A stretch of DNA of 64,000 bases from NCBI GenBank assembly GCA_033002965.1, contig JAURVB010014618.1, forward strand, positions 124,001-188,000, read 5' to 3'. Within the stretch, counting starts at the first letter, position 1; every line of letters starts with the position of its first letter. The notes beneath the pieces are model-generated. The model made no database searches. It was not told where the DNA came from and saw nothing but the letters and a program-made list of their open reading frames with translations. This document shows positions 34,161 through 47,070 of this stretch, piece after piece. Source of the stretch: Piper betle. Lineage: Eukaryota > Streptophyta > Magnoliopsida > Piperales > Piperaceae. The position numbers and the translations under genes were made by a program.

Positions 34161-36366
34161 TGATAGTAGTTTAGTGTTTTATACTTCTACTGATTTTCCT
34201 CTAGAGCTGGATCTTATACTTCTCTGAATTTCATCTTAAACCATGCAGGTCAACGACTTATAAGGAAAGTGTTTCATAAAACTGGCTGAAGACCCGCACG
34301 ATGTGTTGGGTATATTTAATATTTATTAATAATATATATTAAAAATAAGTAAAATTAATTTTAGAATTATTATGATATTATTTTTAAATAAAAAAACAAA
34401 ATATTATTTATATTTAATAAAAAATATAGTTATACACAAATATTAAAAATTTTAATTTAAACATTAATAAATAATTTTTTATTTTTAAGGATTTTTAATT
34501 CAATTAGAATCACACTCTAGGTTTTTTAATAATAAATAACAATATGTAAATAAATATATAAAAATGATAAAAATCTAAATTAAGCATATATTGTTAAGTA
34601 ACAAATTTTAATTTGATAGTATACTTATAAATATATTAAAATATATTACTAATTTCAATTCTTAATTTAGGTAGAATTATAGTCCAATGTTTTTTTGATA
34701 ATAAATAATAATAATCATAATTTTGAATTAAGTGAGTATTAAAAAGTTCATAAATTTATTGTAGGGCTAGACTCAACTATGATGCAAGAATGACTAAAAC
34801 GTGATGAGAGTAAAAAAATCTCTAGCGCTTTAACGTAAGAGGGTAGATTAACAATAACAATGAAAATGACATAGTTTTTATATTAAAGCTAAGCGTGATA
34901 GACATGTTATGTATAGAAATCAATTAAAACGAATGTACTGTGTTATATATTTGGTGAACGGCTTTTTATTTTGTCCACTTCATATTAGTAGTGCCTTATA
35001 GTTGGACACTGATTTGTAGGGCAGCCCTATACATATTGCTTTGCGCAGTTTTAACTTTGTGCTGCACTTTGTATATGGATAGGAACATCATATATATCAG
35101 CATTCCTGTGTCAATAATGAGATGCAATGGAAAGTACTTTTAAACTATATCTATCAGCTCGACGTGAGTTGGATTATTACTATTGCAAATTGCATAACGG
35201 CCGCCACCCATTTCGAAGACCTTTACAGCTAATGGAGCTTCCTCAACAGCTTATGGGCAGGTGCTGTTTATTGAAATGGACAGACTAATTCAATCCGGTA
35301 GAGTTCATTCCAGAGTCCATATATGTAATAGAAGACTTTGATCTTCTTAATTAGTTCTGAAATTAAGTTAATTATATTACTATGGGTAGTTTGCAATGCT
35401 TATGAGAAAATATGTAGTTTATTAATTATATTTATGGGCAAGGACTGGAAATGCAGTTCCATTATATTAATAAAAAGTTAAATCAGGAATGCCTTTGATC
35501 ATCAAGAGATGGAATCGTAATTAATGAAAAGGGGGGACATGAGTTTATGCTAGGATGCAAGTGGCAAATGCTGCGGTTGATACGACAATGAAATGTGTCA
35601 AAGATCCAAAGAAAGAAGCATACTTTTCTGTTGTTCTCGTCTTCTTTTAGACTTCGAGATCAGTCTCGTTCACACCATTATATGCATTGCAATTCTACGT
35701 CCACCGACAGCAGCATGCATTATAATGTAACCTACGTGTATATAGTTAGATATAATAATACAAGCGATCTACGTACATGGACTATCTTACCGTTTCAGAC
35801 TTCAGTTATTCCAGTTAGCTAGAACGATAAGTCATTTTCTCATGATGTATCCATGCAGTAAATAAACGGACGTTGCTTGCTTCTTCTAGATTTAACTTAG
35901 TTACATGTGCAAGTTTGCCTCGTCATTGTAAAGGAGATGAGCAGGCAACATTTTGGTTGGGTCGAGTAAATTTGAGTGCGGATATGGTGGGAACTGCTGC
36001 CTAACAACAGGATGCATAGGAGACAAAGAATAGGAACTTGATCAATATGTATAGTGGAACCGCTCATACTTACCCTCTGTGAATATATGCCTAGATATAT
36101 AGCTAGTGGACAACGCGGCTAGTTAGTCAAACAAACCAATTAATCGGATCAAAAGATCTCCACATCTCAACTGTTTGTGAAATATTAGAAGTTATGACAA
36201 TGAATTTGAAAGTGGGTCCAATTATAAATGCTCTCCTTTTTCAGTTTGGGGCCGGATTGCTTTGAAACAGTAATATATATTGCGACAAATTGTCCTCGAT
36301 GAGTACTTTAGTAATACAATTAGTACAACACCTTGACTAATAATTCTTATGTGAATGGAATGTGAG

Positions 36367-36554
36367 ATTATATATAACAGTGATTAACAGGTTGAACTAC
36401 TACTTACTTCCTCCATACATTAATGCCTGATTATTAGTACGTCCTTAAGCATTTATGCAAATTATATATATCAGTGATTAACAGGTTGAACTACCACTTA
36501 CTTCCTCCATGCATTAATGTCTGATTATTAGAACGTACTTAAGCATTTATGCAA
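36367..36554 (+). repeat. Tandem duplication, 94-bp unit
   Basis: CAGTGATTAACAGGTTGAAC...TTAAGCATTTATGCAAAT occurs twice at a 94-bp offset with a handful of substitutions. Confidence 0.9.
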
Positions 36555-38446
36555 ATGCAGCTCGCATTTACAATACACGTTGCCTACTTTTCTTGAGGGA
36601 GGAGGGGCAAACTGCAAAAGATAGCGCCCAAAAACACGAGTTCACATGTACACTGATTATCAATTCCCTGTATATATTATTGGCAGACTGTGTTTACTTT
36701 TAATTTAGTCCTTGATTTAGATCTAATAATTTGTCTTCGTGTTGGTTTTGTGAGTGGTAATAGCTCGTCGAGGCTACCAGAAAATTACACGCAAATACAC
36801 ACGTCGACGATCTTTATTATGTCTGAAAAGCCTCACACATGAAAATAGTTGTCCAGTTGTCCTTGTTTGTATTACCTATAGTACTGTAGAACTCGTCCAA
36901 AATTTTCTGATCTTTATCTCTCTGTTCCAGTGTATTTTGACAGAACAAGATCTTGGACGCCCGTTAGCTGATATATGATTTGTTGAATCAATGATATATA
37001 GCAAATTTGCTGATAAATTAGTGTTCAAAGTTCAAACCAAAGTGAGCATTATATTTTCACAAAACATTTCCATCAAACTAGGCTTCATCAGCAATGTTAT
37101 TTCATGAGACAATACAATTATCAGTTTCGACTTGGTACGAACACGTATCACATTTAAGATTTGTATTGATAGATATCCACGCATATGACAGACTGCAGAG
37201 AATGAAGGAAGTGTCTTTTCCACACATTTTCATTATCAAACTATATCTCCTGCTTAATTAAAAAGTATATATATATATATATATAGTTACGTTTAAAATT
37301 AAAAGAAGAATTTTCACAAGCGAATTATATGTTTCATTAACTTGATTCATCATGAGGCCATATTAAATATGCAATTAAACGGCAAACTCTAAAATATGAT
37401 CCTTCGCTCAAAAATCGGAATTCGTACGTACATCATGCTAGTCATTTGGCGAATACGGAGGAATAAACAACTTGGAGTCTAAGCTGGAGTAAAAGCTAGC
37501 TAATATGAAACTATCAGTGCATAATATATATTATATAAACTTAAATAAAATTTTACAAATATATATGTATCTCATATTACCATTAAATTTAAATTTACTA
37601 ACTATAATTAGACAATTAATACTTCAAGATTAATTTTCTTGTCTAGACCAATCATGAAATTTTGTCAATTGAGTCGATGCTCTCAGGTCAGTTTCATATG
37701 CTTAGGGTGCATATATATATGCAGTCAATTTGAATAATTTTTAGTCAATAGATTTCGAAAACTGTGATAATTAGACCAGAAACAATCTTAATTACTCAGA
37801 TAATAAATCTCAAGAAATTAATCAGAAAACATTTATAAAAGAAAAAGAAAAAGAAGAACTTGGTATCGATCAAATGCCCCGGGCATCACGCAAGTCGGCA
37901 AACCACGTGCTTATTGATTAATCCTCACATGGGCTTCCCTCAATTAATACATTTCTGGGCAATGTTTTCCTCCACACAATTTCTCATAATTTTATCCCTG
38001 CACATGATGGAAGGTCCAGATGAAGTTCCACCAGATTGCTCCTCTCTGGGCCCATCTCACCAGGGAAGAACAGGAGGACCCACTAGTCCTTGCCATGTCA
38101 CAGTATCAACAACAATTGTGACGGACGCGAGCTGCTTGTCAACATGCGATTGCCTATGTTTTCCCCCTTAAATTTTAGATAAAACGGTATAGCCAAAAAG
38201 ATAACCAAAAGCTGTTTAAAAAAAAACAAAAAAACTAAATGCTGATTATAATTTGTCATTTTTTTGTTTGTAGTATATGGAAAATGTATAAAGTGTTAAA
38301 CCTTATCAAGGTCAACCTTACATAATTTGAACGGGCTATATATATATATATATATATATGAAGAAGGATGTCATACGCGCGCGGTTTGAATTACATTACT
38401 CTGAAGTTAGGCATTATGCAATTAGTTCTTAATAGTAGTATGTTTG

Positions 38447-38490
<44 letters not shown>
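38447..38490 (+). repeat. (TA)n microsatellite
   Basis: About 20 TA units. Confidence 0.95.
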
Positions 38491-38494
<4 letters not shown>

Positions 38495-40288
38495 CACTTG
38501 TAACATGTTGACCACTTTGGCTAGCAAACAGCTAGTCTTTTCATGTATTCTAATTTTTCAAGGTTGCCGGCTAGCTTTGACCCTCCTAACGTGCTAGCTT
38601 CAACCAAACTTGGACAAAAGAATATCAGGAAGAAGACCCAAGGCCAGTTTGTTGCACAGCTCGTCATAGGTGATGAATAAAATGTCAATTCCTAAATTAG
38701 TGGCTCGAATTAGGAGTCATGACCAAGGCTTCAACAATTGTTTGGCTGGTCGGCCAATTAGCTTTGTGTCTCCACTTATGAAGTAGGCACACCAACAAAT
38801 ATGATCTATCTTCCCTAACAAACTTGGCTCATGGTGTTTTGGCTTCTACATATCTTTACACTAATGACCTAGGACAATGTGTGAGCAAGGACAGACAAAA
38901 GTGAAAAAAAGGGACAAACAATACTGATAATATACATAAAGATGGGCGAGATTAGATTTCATGTGCAAAAACATGGGAGTAATATTCCACACAAATCTAA
39001 CGCCAAAGTTCCATGCAATACTTGAACCAAGTTACTTGCTTTTATATTAAAGAGGTCTACCCCTCGAACTTAACCCCTAATTTTAAGGTGTAAATGTGGA
39101 ATAATAAAGAGCTAAAGAGATCTGATTTTGACCCGCTAATAATTCCGGAAAATTAGGTCCGGCCTGAAGACTCGGGCATCAACATGCACGGTCCACAGTC
39201 GGGCCCACCAAGGAAATTAAAATCACTAATTACCAGTGGCGGATCGCCGAACGAGAATTTTATTTATCCATGTTCCATTCGGAGTAATTTAGATTGAAGT
39301 TTTACTGTACAAATCCATTGTCTAAATTTACCATAAAATTTATTAAACGAAACTCAAACTACACAAATCATTTTAATATTAATGCGATAGGAAATAATAA
39401 GTCAAGTTATTGAAATAGGTTGAGATAAACGTCAAATTAGTAGTTTATAAATTCTAATCTCATTAATCATGAATTCATGCAACGTGCAAGATATGTATAT
39501 TAATAAATATTATATTTTATTTATCTTTAAAATTTTAATATAGACTAGATTTAATCAAGAGATGGAACTTCTCCTTTTATATATAGAGATAATTTTAAAT
39601 ACCAATGTTCTAATTATCATATTTAAGATCTTTGTTAATTAATTAATTTGTGATCTTTTATTTTTATGAACAAAATTAAACATAAAACTTGAATATATAT
39701 ATATATATTAGTTTTTGTAAAAATTAATAATGGTTTGGGATATGGTTCTTTTGGATCTTTAAAAGATTAATGCACATACTTATTACATGTAAGCCATTCG
39801 AATTAATCCATGAATTTATAGGTGTTTCTTTTATGGCCATTTTACTCCGCCACTTCGACAAGCAGCGCGAGGCTAGTTATAGCTCTTCCACAATGCCCAA
39901 TATTTCCCGAGCTAAGTTTTTTATTTTTATTCAAAGCTTTTTTTCCGAGCTAGGGTTGCTTCCATTTTACTCCATCTAAGCTTAATTGAGCCAAAATCAC
40001 GTCATCAATAAATAGAAACTTCATTAACACGGGAATATCAAAATCAATCAGATCTGATTCTAAACTAAGCTAGAGACGAGCGCTGCAACAACAAGCAGCA
40101 TGACCATGACATTTAGACTTCCCCATCAAGCGACGACTTTTGAACACCATGCATTACTGGGTGGGGCTTACACGCCACATGGGCAAACGATGGTTGGATC
40201 AAACATTGAAGGGAGCTCACAAGTGTGACGTGCCAAAACATTAGACTCCGATTATAAACACGTTCTCATCTCCCGCAACATCCATAAG

Positions 40289-40931
40289 TAGGGTTGCTAA
40301 TTGAGCGAGCCAGCTCGTGAACGATTTAGCGTTCGGCTCGGCTTGACTCGACTCGAAACTCGACATTTAAATGCTCGACTCGAACCTCGACTCGAACTCG
40401 AATCTTACGAGCCGAGCTTGAGCAAGGTCGTGTTCGACTCGACTCGACCTCGGTTGTAACTCGAACTCGACTCGAACTCGACTCGTAGTTCGACTCGAAC
40501 TCGACTCGACAAAATAATATAATAATATAGTCTTTATATTATATTTTATTTATATATATATGAAATATAATAACAAAGAAGCAAGATAGTTGAGATGGCA
40601 AGTATTCACCTTGATGACTTCAAGGTTGTGGGTTCAAACCACAATGGCCTCACTTTTTTTAAAGTGAGGTACTTTTGACTTTTAATCGAGCTGATTTCGA
40701 GCTAACGAACGAGCTGGCGAACGAGCTCACAAAAATTAAACAGTTTAAGTATATTCGAGCTCGAGTCGAGCTCGAACACATAAAAAGTATTCGAGTCGAA
40801 CTCGAGCATGTATGTCCAAAACTAGTTCGATCACTGTTCGATCTCGAGTCGAGTTCGAACGAGTTTCGAGCTATTCGAGCCGAGTTCGAGCACATGTTCA
40901 GCTCGGCTCGCTCGCTCAATTAGCACCCCTA
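40289..40931 (-). mobile_element. hAT-type MITE, copy 2, upstream of the GAUT gene
   Basis: Same family as 9757-10397 in opposite orientation. Ends are TAGGGTTGCTAATTGAGC... and ...GCTCAATTAGCACCCCTA, with a perfect 8-bp target duplication TCCATAAG (40281-40288 and 40932-40939). It is 643 bp with no coding capacity. Its right end is 108 bp from the TATA box of the downstream glycosyltransferase. The CTCGA-rich arms, AT tract and tRNA-like module are all shared with copy 1. Confidence 0.9.
40585..40653 (+). other. tRNA-like module inside hAT MITE copy 2
   Basis: GAGATGGCAAGTATTC, CCTTG-ATGACTT-CAAGG and TGTGG-GTTCAAA-CCACA appear as in copy 1. The A-box-like word has one change (GGT to GGC) while the B box is identical. 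It points towards the GAUT gene. Confidence 0.6.
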
Positions 40932-41038
40932 TCCATAAGGTGTCGGTGATTAACCAAAATGACAGTGGCAACCCGGCAATAAACCCCCAACACCATGCCC
41001 ATATGCCCACCACACCCACTCTGTTATCCACGAATGCG

Positions 41039-41048
41039 TATATAAATA
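41039..41048 (+). promoter_or_regulatory. Putative TATA box of the GAUT gene
   Basis: TATATAAATA, followed by a CT-rich leader. A start site near 41070 would give a 5' UTR of about 255 nt. Confidence 0.6.
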
Positions 41049-41285
41049 CATATACATCGATACACATCACCCCTCGCGGCTCTCTTCGAACGCGCAATTC
41101 AGTTCTCACAACCCACCCAAAGATTCCACACCTTCGTCCTCACCATCTTCCTCCCCATTCCAACCAACAATATCGTCGACCTTCAAGCCGATACGGAGCT
41201 CGACGAGCCGGCCCTTCCCGCCAAAAATTTGGAGGGAGTTGCGGGGCGAATGATGCAGTGAATTGGGCTCGGGTGGGAGGGTTGG

Positions 41286-41330
41286 ATGGGGCGGGGGAGA
41301 GGGCGGGGGCGGGGATCGGGGGTGAGATGA
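41286..41330 (+). other. Upstream ORF overlapping the GAUT start codon
   Basis: ATG at 41286 opens a 14-codon, Gly/Arg-rich reading frame whose TGA (41328-41330) overlaps the main ATG (41327-41329) in an ATGA arrangement. A shorter one (ATGATGCAGTGA) lies near 41250. They could affect translation of the main frame; this is inference. Confidence 0.45.
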
Positions 41331-44300
41331 GGGCCGGGGTTGGTGCAAATGCATGTGTGCATATCGTCGCTGGGGGGAAGCGGGTGACGATCTCGGGGGG
41401 CGGGGAGCTGGTGATGAAGGCGAAGGCGCCGGCGGGGAGGCGGATCTTACGGTCGGTGTTACCGGCGATGCTGGTGGTCGGGGTGGTGCTGCCGTTCCTC
41501 TTCATCCGCGCTGCCTTCCTCGCCCTCGATGGCGCCGGCGCCGGCGCCGGCGTCTGCTCCTCCATTAGTAAGCTCCGGCGGCCAGCTATTTCTTCCCTTC
41601 CGTCTTTCTTTTTCGCGTTTTTTTATTATCTTACCCTCGCTCTTCTCGTTATTTCATTTAGGACCCTAATCATTTTTTTAAAATTTACCTTGTTTTAATT
41701 TTGTTAGATTGCATTGGTTGGCGGCTGGGCCCGGGCTTGTTTGTGAGTGGCGACCCTTCATCGGTGAGTTTTGAGGAATCTTGTCTACTGGCAACGTTTT
41801 TTTTCCTTGGTTAAAAATGTCTTTATTTTTTAATATTTATTTTATTAAAATGATATGAAATTAAAATCTTATACTCATTAAGTAATTCATTAATATTTTT
41901 CAGCAAAAGAAAATATTGTGAAAAACAATAGCGAGAATGAAATATGAAATTAATGACAATATTGAACTTCCATTTGTGTGCTTTCTTGTTTTGCGTTGTT
42001 TTGTCATTACAACCAGTGTGAGGGTTTGTTTGTAATTTGGGTGATCGACGGCTGTGATTGGTTGAGTTTGGATCGGGCGGGCATAGTATATACCCGCCGC
42101 TAGGCTGGCAGATGTGGACCCCGACGACCGAAGAACACGCGGTTTGATTTGCCAGTAGTAAATGACGAAATTACCCATTTACTTTTTCCATTCTTTTCGC
42201 CCTCATAACATTCATCTTGTTGAAGGCTTCAGCCTTGATTAACATTTTTAATAGTAATAAACTCCATTTTGATGCTGGTTATTTTTTTAATTGCATGTTT
42301 ATCTATAATTCTTTGTAACGTGCCTTCTGGTCAATCACATTTAGTTGACGGGAACTTCATATCAATTTTAAGATTGCCACTTGCCAGTAAAGACATATGC
42401 CGTCGCATCAAATAATTTGATGAGAAATATGCCAATCTTTATTTACCACATGTGATTCAATATTGCCACATATTAATTAATCAAATTTAAATCCAATAAT
42501 TGATGTTTCCAACCTAATGTAATGCGATGTGGTCTGTAAAAAAAGTGTGTCAGGTTGTCGTATCTATGTTATGAATCGTAAATAATTAATTATCTCTAAA
42601 TAAAAATGAACCTTCCCATAATTGGATGATTCCTACTTTGTATAATGGGATTGTTTGTCATGAATGAGTGCAGAGGCTGGCCAACGAGCTGACAAGAGCA
42701 CTGCTAGAGACCAAGGAAGGGGACGGGGTGGCGGTGAGGGGGTCCTCAGGAAGAAGAGAATTAGTAGGTGGAAGGAGTGAAAATAGGTTGCCGGAGACCT
42801 TCGACGAGCTGGTGGCCGAGGCCGCCGATAAGAAACTCGACGTTCGTTCCTTCGTCTCCAAAACTAAGTCCTTGGTACGTAACCTTTCTGGACGCTCATT
42901 GCTTTTCGTCATCATGCTGTAAGCATAGCGTGGTCTTTCCTCTGACCACGATTGATATAAAATACCTGCGGGTGAAGAAATGGGGGGAATGGCCTAGATA
43001 GGTCGTGAATCCGTGACATATATCCGGTCATGATAGGCTAGTGTGGGAATTAAGAACGAGTCCATCTCATGACCTGACTACATCTAGCCCCACTCTGTGG
43101 TAGTGCGTCTGGAATCTTGTCATGTAGTTCACTTTTATTATCTTCTTGGTCCAACCAATCCCACCATTGGCTACAACTTGGACTGTTGTATTGTCTGGTG
43201 TTATTGTCTGAGGGTCCGGTTGTACATTGCTGGCAGCTGTGAGGTTGCAAAGAAGTAACTGCTAGAAGAGAAAATTTTATGTGGGTAGAATTTGTTTCAA
43301 GTAATAGGAGGGAAAATGAGGGAATTTACTGATGACGTTGTAAAGGACAAGGACAAATTATAAGCTTCTATGATAAACTGATAGGAGAGGAATGACAAAG
43401 GATGTACCGTTATGCATTTGCCAGTGAGACTCTAGTGTACATTTTGTTTAACATAAAAATGACTCTGGCAGGTCTTGAACATGGAAAGAAAAATGCAATG
43501 GGCAAGAAAACAGAGGTCGGCGTATCGTCACCTTGCCTCTATTGGAGTGCCCAACAATCTGCACTGCCTTTGCTTGAGGTTGGCGGAGGAGTACTCGACT
43601 AATTCTCGTGCAAGGACCTCTCTACCGCCACCTGAGTATGCGTCTAGGCTCAAGGACAAGTCCTACCACCATGTGGCCATTATCTCCGATAACGTACTAG
43701 CTGCAGGGGTGGTAGTAGCATCGGCCGTCATGGCTTCCTCTCGGGCAGATAGGATGGTATTTCATGTGATAACCGATAAGAAGACTTATGCACCTATGCA
43801 TGCATGGTTTGCATTGAACCCTGTGTGGCCAGCGATCGTGGAGGTGAAAGGTCTCCACCATTACGATTGGTCTGTTAGCATCAACTCCAGGACTACGGAG
43901 ATGATGGACCTCCATCTGGCTATCCAAGAGCATCACTTCAAATATGATAGAGGCAGTGCCATGGAGGAGGGAGATGATAAGTGGCGGCTGGAAACTCTCA
44001 GGCCAAGCGCAATATCACTTCTTAATCACATCAGGATATATCTTCCAGAGGTAATTCTTCTTGTCGGAAGGGATTAAGCTTGATAAATTTCAAATCATTT
44101 TCTGATATGCAGCTGATAGATTAATCAATTTTTTATTGGTGCTCTTAGCCCTCTACTGACTAGACAAAGTCCTTTGTGTTTGGTGACCTCATTTGTTTCC
44201 TTGAGAAAATGGAGCCAATTGAATGAACAAAATGAACAAAAGTTCACTTTTTAGCTGTAGTTATCCATTAGGAGTTCGCCCATTAGAACTCTATCTTGCA

Positions 44301-45188
44301 GTATGTTCTGTGAAGTTATACTTTAGGAAGATTGAAAGTGAAAAGTATGGCAGAAATTTGTAATTATAAAAAAATTATAAATTGATATTGGTTAGCATAT
44401 TTTGCTTCTTAATTGGTGATGTTTTGTCTTTGTATTTGCATGGGTAATTTGAAAACACTTCAGCTTTTCCCGGAGCTTGACAAGATAGTCTTTCTAGACG
44501 ATGATGTGGTAGTTCAACGAGATTTATCGCCCCTCTGGTCATTGCATCTTAACGGTAAGGTTAACGGTGCAGTTGGCTCATGGATTAGAGAAGGCGAGGA
44601 AAGCAGCACTTGTTTCGGACGAGTCTTAGGGGAACACTTGAATTTTTCAAATCCAGAAATTTTGTCTTTCGGAGTAGAAGAAAACCAATGTGCATGGCTT
44701 TATGGCATGAACATATTTGATCTTGACGCTTGGAGAGCGACTAATATCACGCGAGTCTACAACAAATGGTTTAAACTGGTAACCTGCTTGTTCAGACATC
44801 AACACCTTTATCAATCATTCTGGCATATATTTTGTATGTTATATGTAAATAACCCAATGCTTAATGCGCTATTGCTGACATCTTTTTCATTCTTTTCTTG
44901 CAGAATCAAGAAGCTAATTTTGCACTGTGGCGGATTGGATCACTGCCACCAGCATTGATTGCATTTGCTGACCTCGTCCACCCCATTGACCCTGCATGGC
45001 ATGTCTCGGGGTTGGGTGAGGAAGTCCTAGAAGTGAATCTGGATTTATTGGAGTCAGCTGCTGTTCTACACTATAGTGGCCCGGCAAAGCCATGGCTGCC
45101 AATTGCATATCCTAAGCTGAAAAGCTTGTGGACAGTACACGTCAATTACTCGAGTGAAATGATGAAGAGCTGTGGAATAATAGAGTAG
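41327..45188 (+). CDS. GAUT12: GAUT12-type galacturonosyltransferase (GT8), six exons
   Basis: Golgi type II membrane glycosyltransferase. GAUT12/IRX8 acts in making the xylan reducing-end sequence or associated pectin in secondary walls. Exons: 41327-41567, 41708-41763, 42674-42874, 43472-44050, 44464-44778, 44904-45188; all junctions keep phase, giving 558 aa (GAUT12 about 535). Transmembrane segment at about 41-67, CIGWRLGP linker, stem, then the GT8 domain: [37 protein letters not shown] (metal-binding DDD, 371-373), [21 protein letters not shown] and HYSGPAKPW near 520. Two departures: GAVETC reads GAVGSW, and HYNG reads [16 protein letters not shown] and the N-terminus favour GAUT12 over GAUT13/14. 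The start is the first in-frame ATG after the TATA. No lesion seen. Confidence 0.9.
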
Positions 45189-46472
45189 TAAAGGAGGAAA
45201 TAAAACCCGTTATCTTAATTTTGTTCGCAGAGGTGCACGTTGAGCGGAGAGAAGAAGGTTATGGCTTCAGTCTCTGCTTGGGTAGCTCTGTAAGTATATA
45301 CAGTCTTGTCTGTAACTCACTCAAATCTTCCAACTGTTGTACATACTGAGAAAGCAAAGATATAGGTAGCAGTTTATATAGGATACCTGTTTTATATTCC
45401 CTTGACTGCAAATACCATACTACAACGATGCACCGGAAATAAAACTCATTGATAATGTCAGATCTTCATTGTTTTGTTTTTTTATTTTTTCTGGTACATG
45501 AACTTTTTTCCTCTTTTTTTCAATATATCTTGGGATGCGCATAAGTGAGTCTGACATGTGGGGTTTTCCTTTGCTCAAACAAGGCTTCTTTGCTATGAAT
45601 TTGAGCTTGTTTGTGCTCGAGTTTATTTAACTTTCAATCAAGCTCAAATTAGTTTAATTTGTATTTATTTATACTCTGCTTAGTATTATTTATATTAATT
45701 TTTTTAGAGAATTATGATAGCCTGTTTGTAGTAGATTTTCGTAATAGGTAAAATAAAACAATGTTAAAATTGACTTGGAAATCGTCATTTTTTTAATTGC
45801 TTTAGGGCTATTTCATGAAAGTGAAACTAATATGAATGTTTAAAATTTATTTTTAAAACAAAATATTAAGCTTCAACATCAGCCAAATTGACAGGTGAAC
45901 ACTCGCTTCAAATGATGAATTAGAGTAAAAGTTCGGAAGCTCAATAAAACATAATTGAGTTATGAACCGCCTTATTTAGACTTGTTGTTGGCTGGTGCAC
46001 ATTCTCTTTGATGTCGGAAAAGTTTGCTCTAAAATATGAAATGTCAACAACATGATCCAAGCTTTTCAAACCATTGAAGTGTTATGCTAAATTCTAGAGC
46101 TGTAGGAGTGCTCTTTCAAATGCATGTCTTTTGAAGGCGATAATTGCGGCCCCATGTTTTTGGCGGTTGATTAATTTTCTTTTAAGTCTGAACAAGGCTC
46201 AAGTTAAGTTTGGTCGAAAATTCCCGTGTGGATTCTAAATAAGGATTTTTCTCCCCGGCGTTTTATTTGGGATGAGGTGGTAAAAAAAGAAGAAAAAAAT
46301 TATAACAAAATACAATAGCTTTAGAATACAAGCATTGCTAGTCTCTTTAATTTCCACCACGGCTTCTTTAATTGGTTTTCCTCGTCGGTAAGTGATTTCT
46401 AATGCAAAGGATATATCCAGCTGGACAATTAATTACTAATATATAAAGTTTTGTTTACCAATATACATCAAA
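45189..46472. other. GAUT 3' flank and intergenic DNA
   Basis: No gene seen. The stretch 45590-45660 (GAGCTTGTTTGTGCTCGAG) has the flavour of the CTCGA-rich MITE arms but has no ends. Confidence 0.5.
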
Positions 46473-46512
46473 GTTGAGATGGCCGAGTTGGTCTAAGGCG
46501 CCAGATTAAGGT

Positions 46513-46545
<33 letters not shown>

Positions 46546-46553
46546 TCTCAACA
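46473..46553 (+). tRNA. tRNA-Leu (AAG)
   Basis: 81-nt class II cloverleaf. The acceptor stem GTTGAGA pairs with TCTCAAC, followed by discriminator A. The D arm contains TGGCCGAGTTGGTC (A box). The anticodon stem CCAGA/TCTGG encloses loop TTAAGGT, giving anticodon AAG. A long variable arm follows (TCCGAAAGGGC), and the T arm is GTGGGTTCAAATCCCAC (B box). There is no intron and no encoded CCA, and it ends next to a T run that can act as a Pol III terminator. All elements look functional. Confidence 0.95.
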
Positions 46554-47070
46554 AATTTTTTATTATTACTTCTTACATTTTGGGGAAGTGAGAAGTCTCT
46601 GGCTGTCAACTTAATTAATGGAGATATACTCGGGTGGCTGGGTTGAGGACAACCTCGGGGCATCCACCTTTCACCTCACCTGAAAGCATTGATCATATGC
46701 ATTCATCAAATAATTGCTTAACCAAAAGAGGAAAAATGAAGCAACAAACAAGGAAAATAAATACAGCTAAAGGCTGCATTAATACTTAAAATGCGTGATC
46801 AACTAGATTATAAAGTAAAAGCGTTTACATTTGTTTGCAGCAGCATCCCTGCTAAACTCGCAGATACAACGAAGATGACAATCAGCCTACTACCTTACAT
46901 GGGCAAAAATACGATCACTGTGGCATAATTGCCAGCAAGAATAGAAGTAAAAATTGACAAAAGAATTATTCTATGGCCAATAAAGCATCTATAACCAAGG
47001 ATAATCTTGGTACTAATGGTAACAACATTCATAGTATGGGGTGGGAAAGGTATGATACTTCACTGCACCA
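46554..47070. other. Spacer between tRNA and RHM gene
   Basis: Starts with a T-rich Pol III terminator-like run, then likely contains the RHM 3' UTR. No coding feature. Confidence 0.5.

Larger units (their letters stand above)
32955..40280. other. Long AT-rich intergenic region
   Basis: 7.3 kb with no recognisable gene. It holds a microsatellite (34105-34160), a 94-bp tandem duplication (36367-36554) and TA runs at 37267-37285, 38338-38360 and 38447-38490. All open frames are short and unlike known families. Confidence 0.55.

Noticed and set aside
40940..41326. Open in-frame extension upstream of the GAUT ATG
   Set aside because: No ATG after the TATA box and no conserved residues; family alignment begins around the chosen start.
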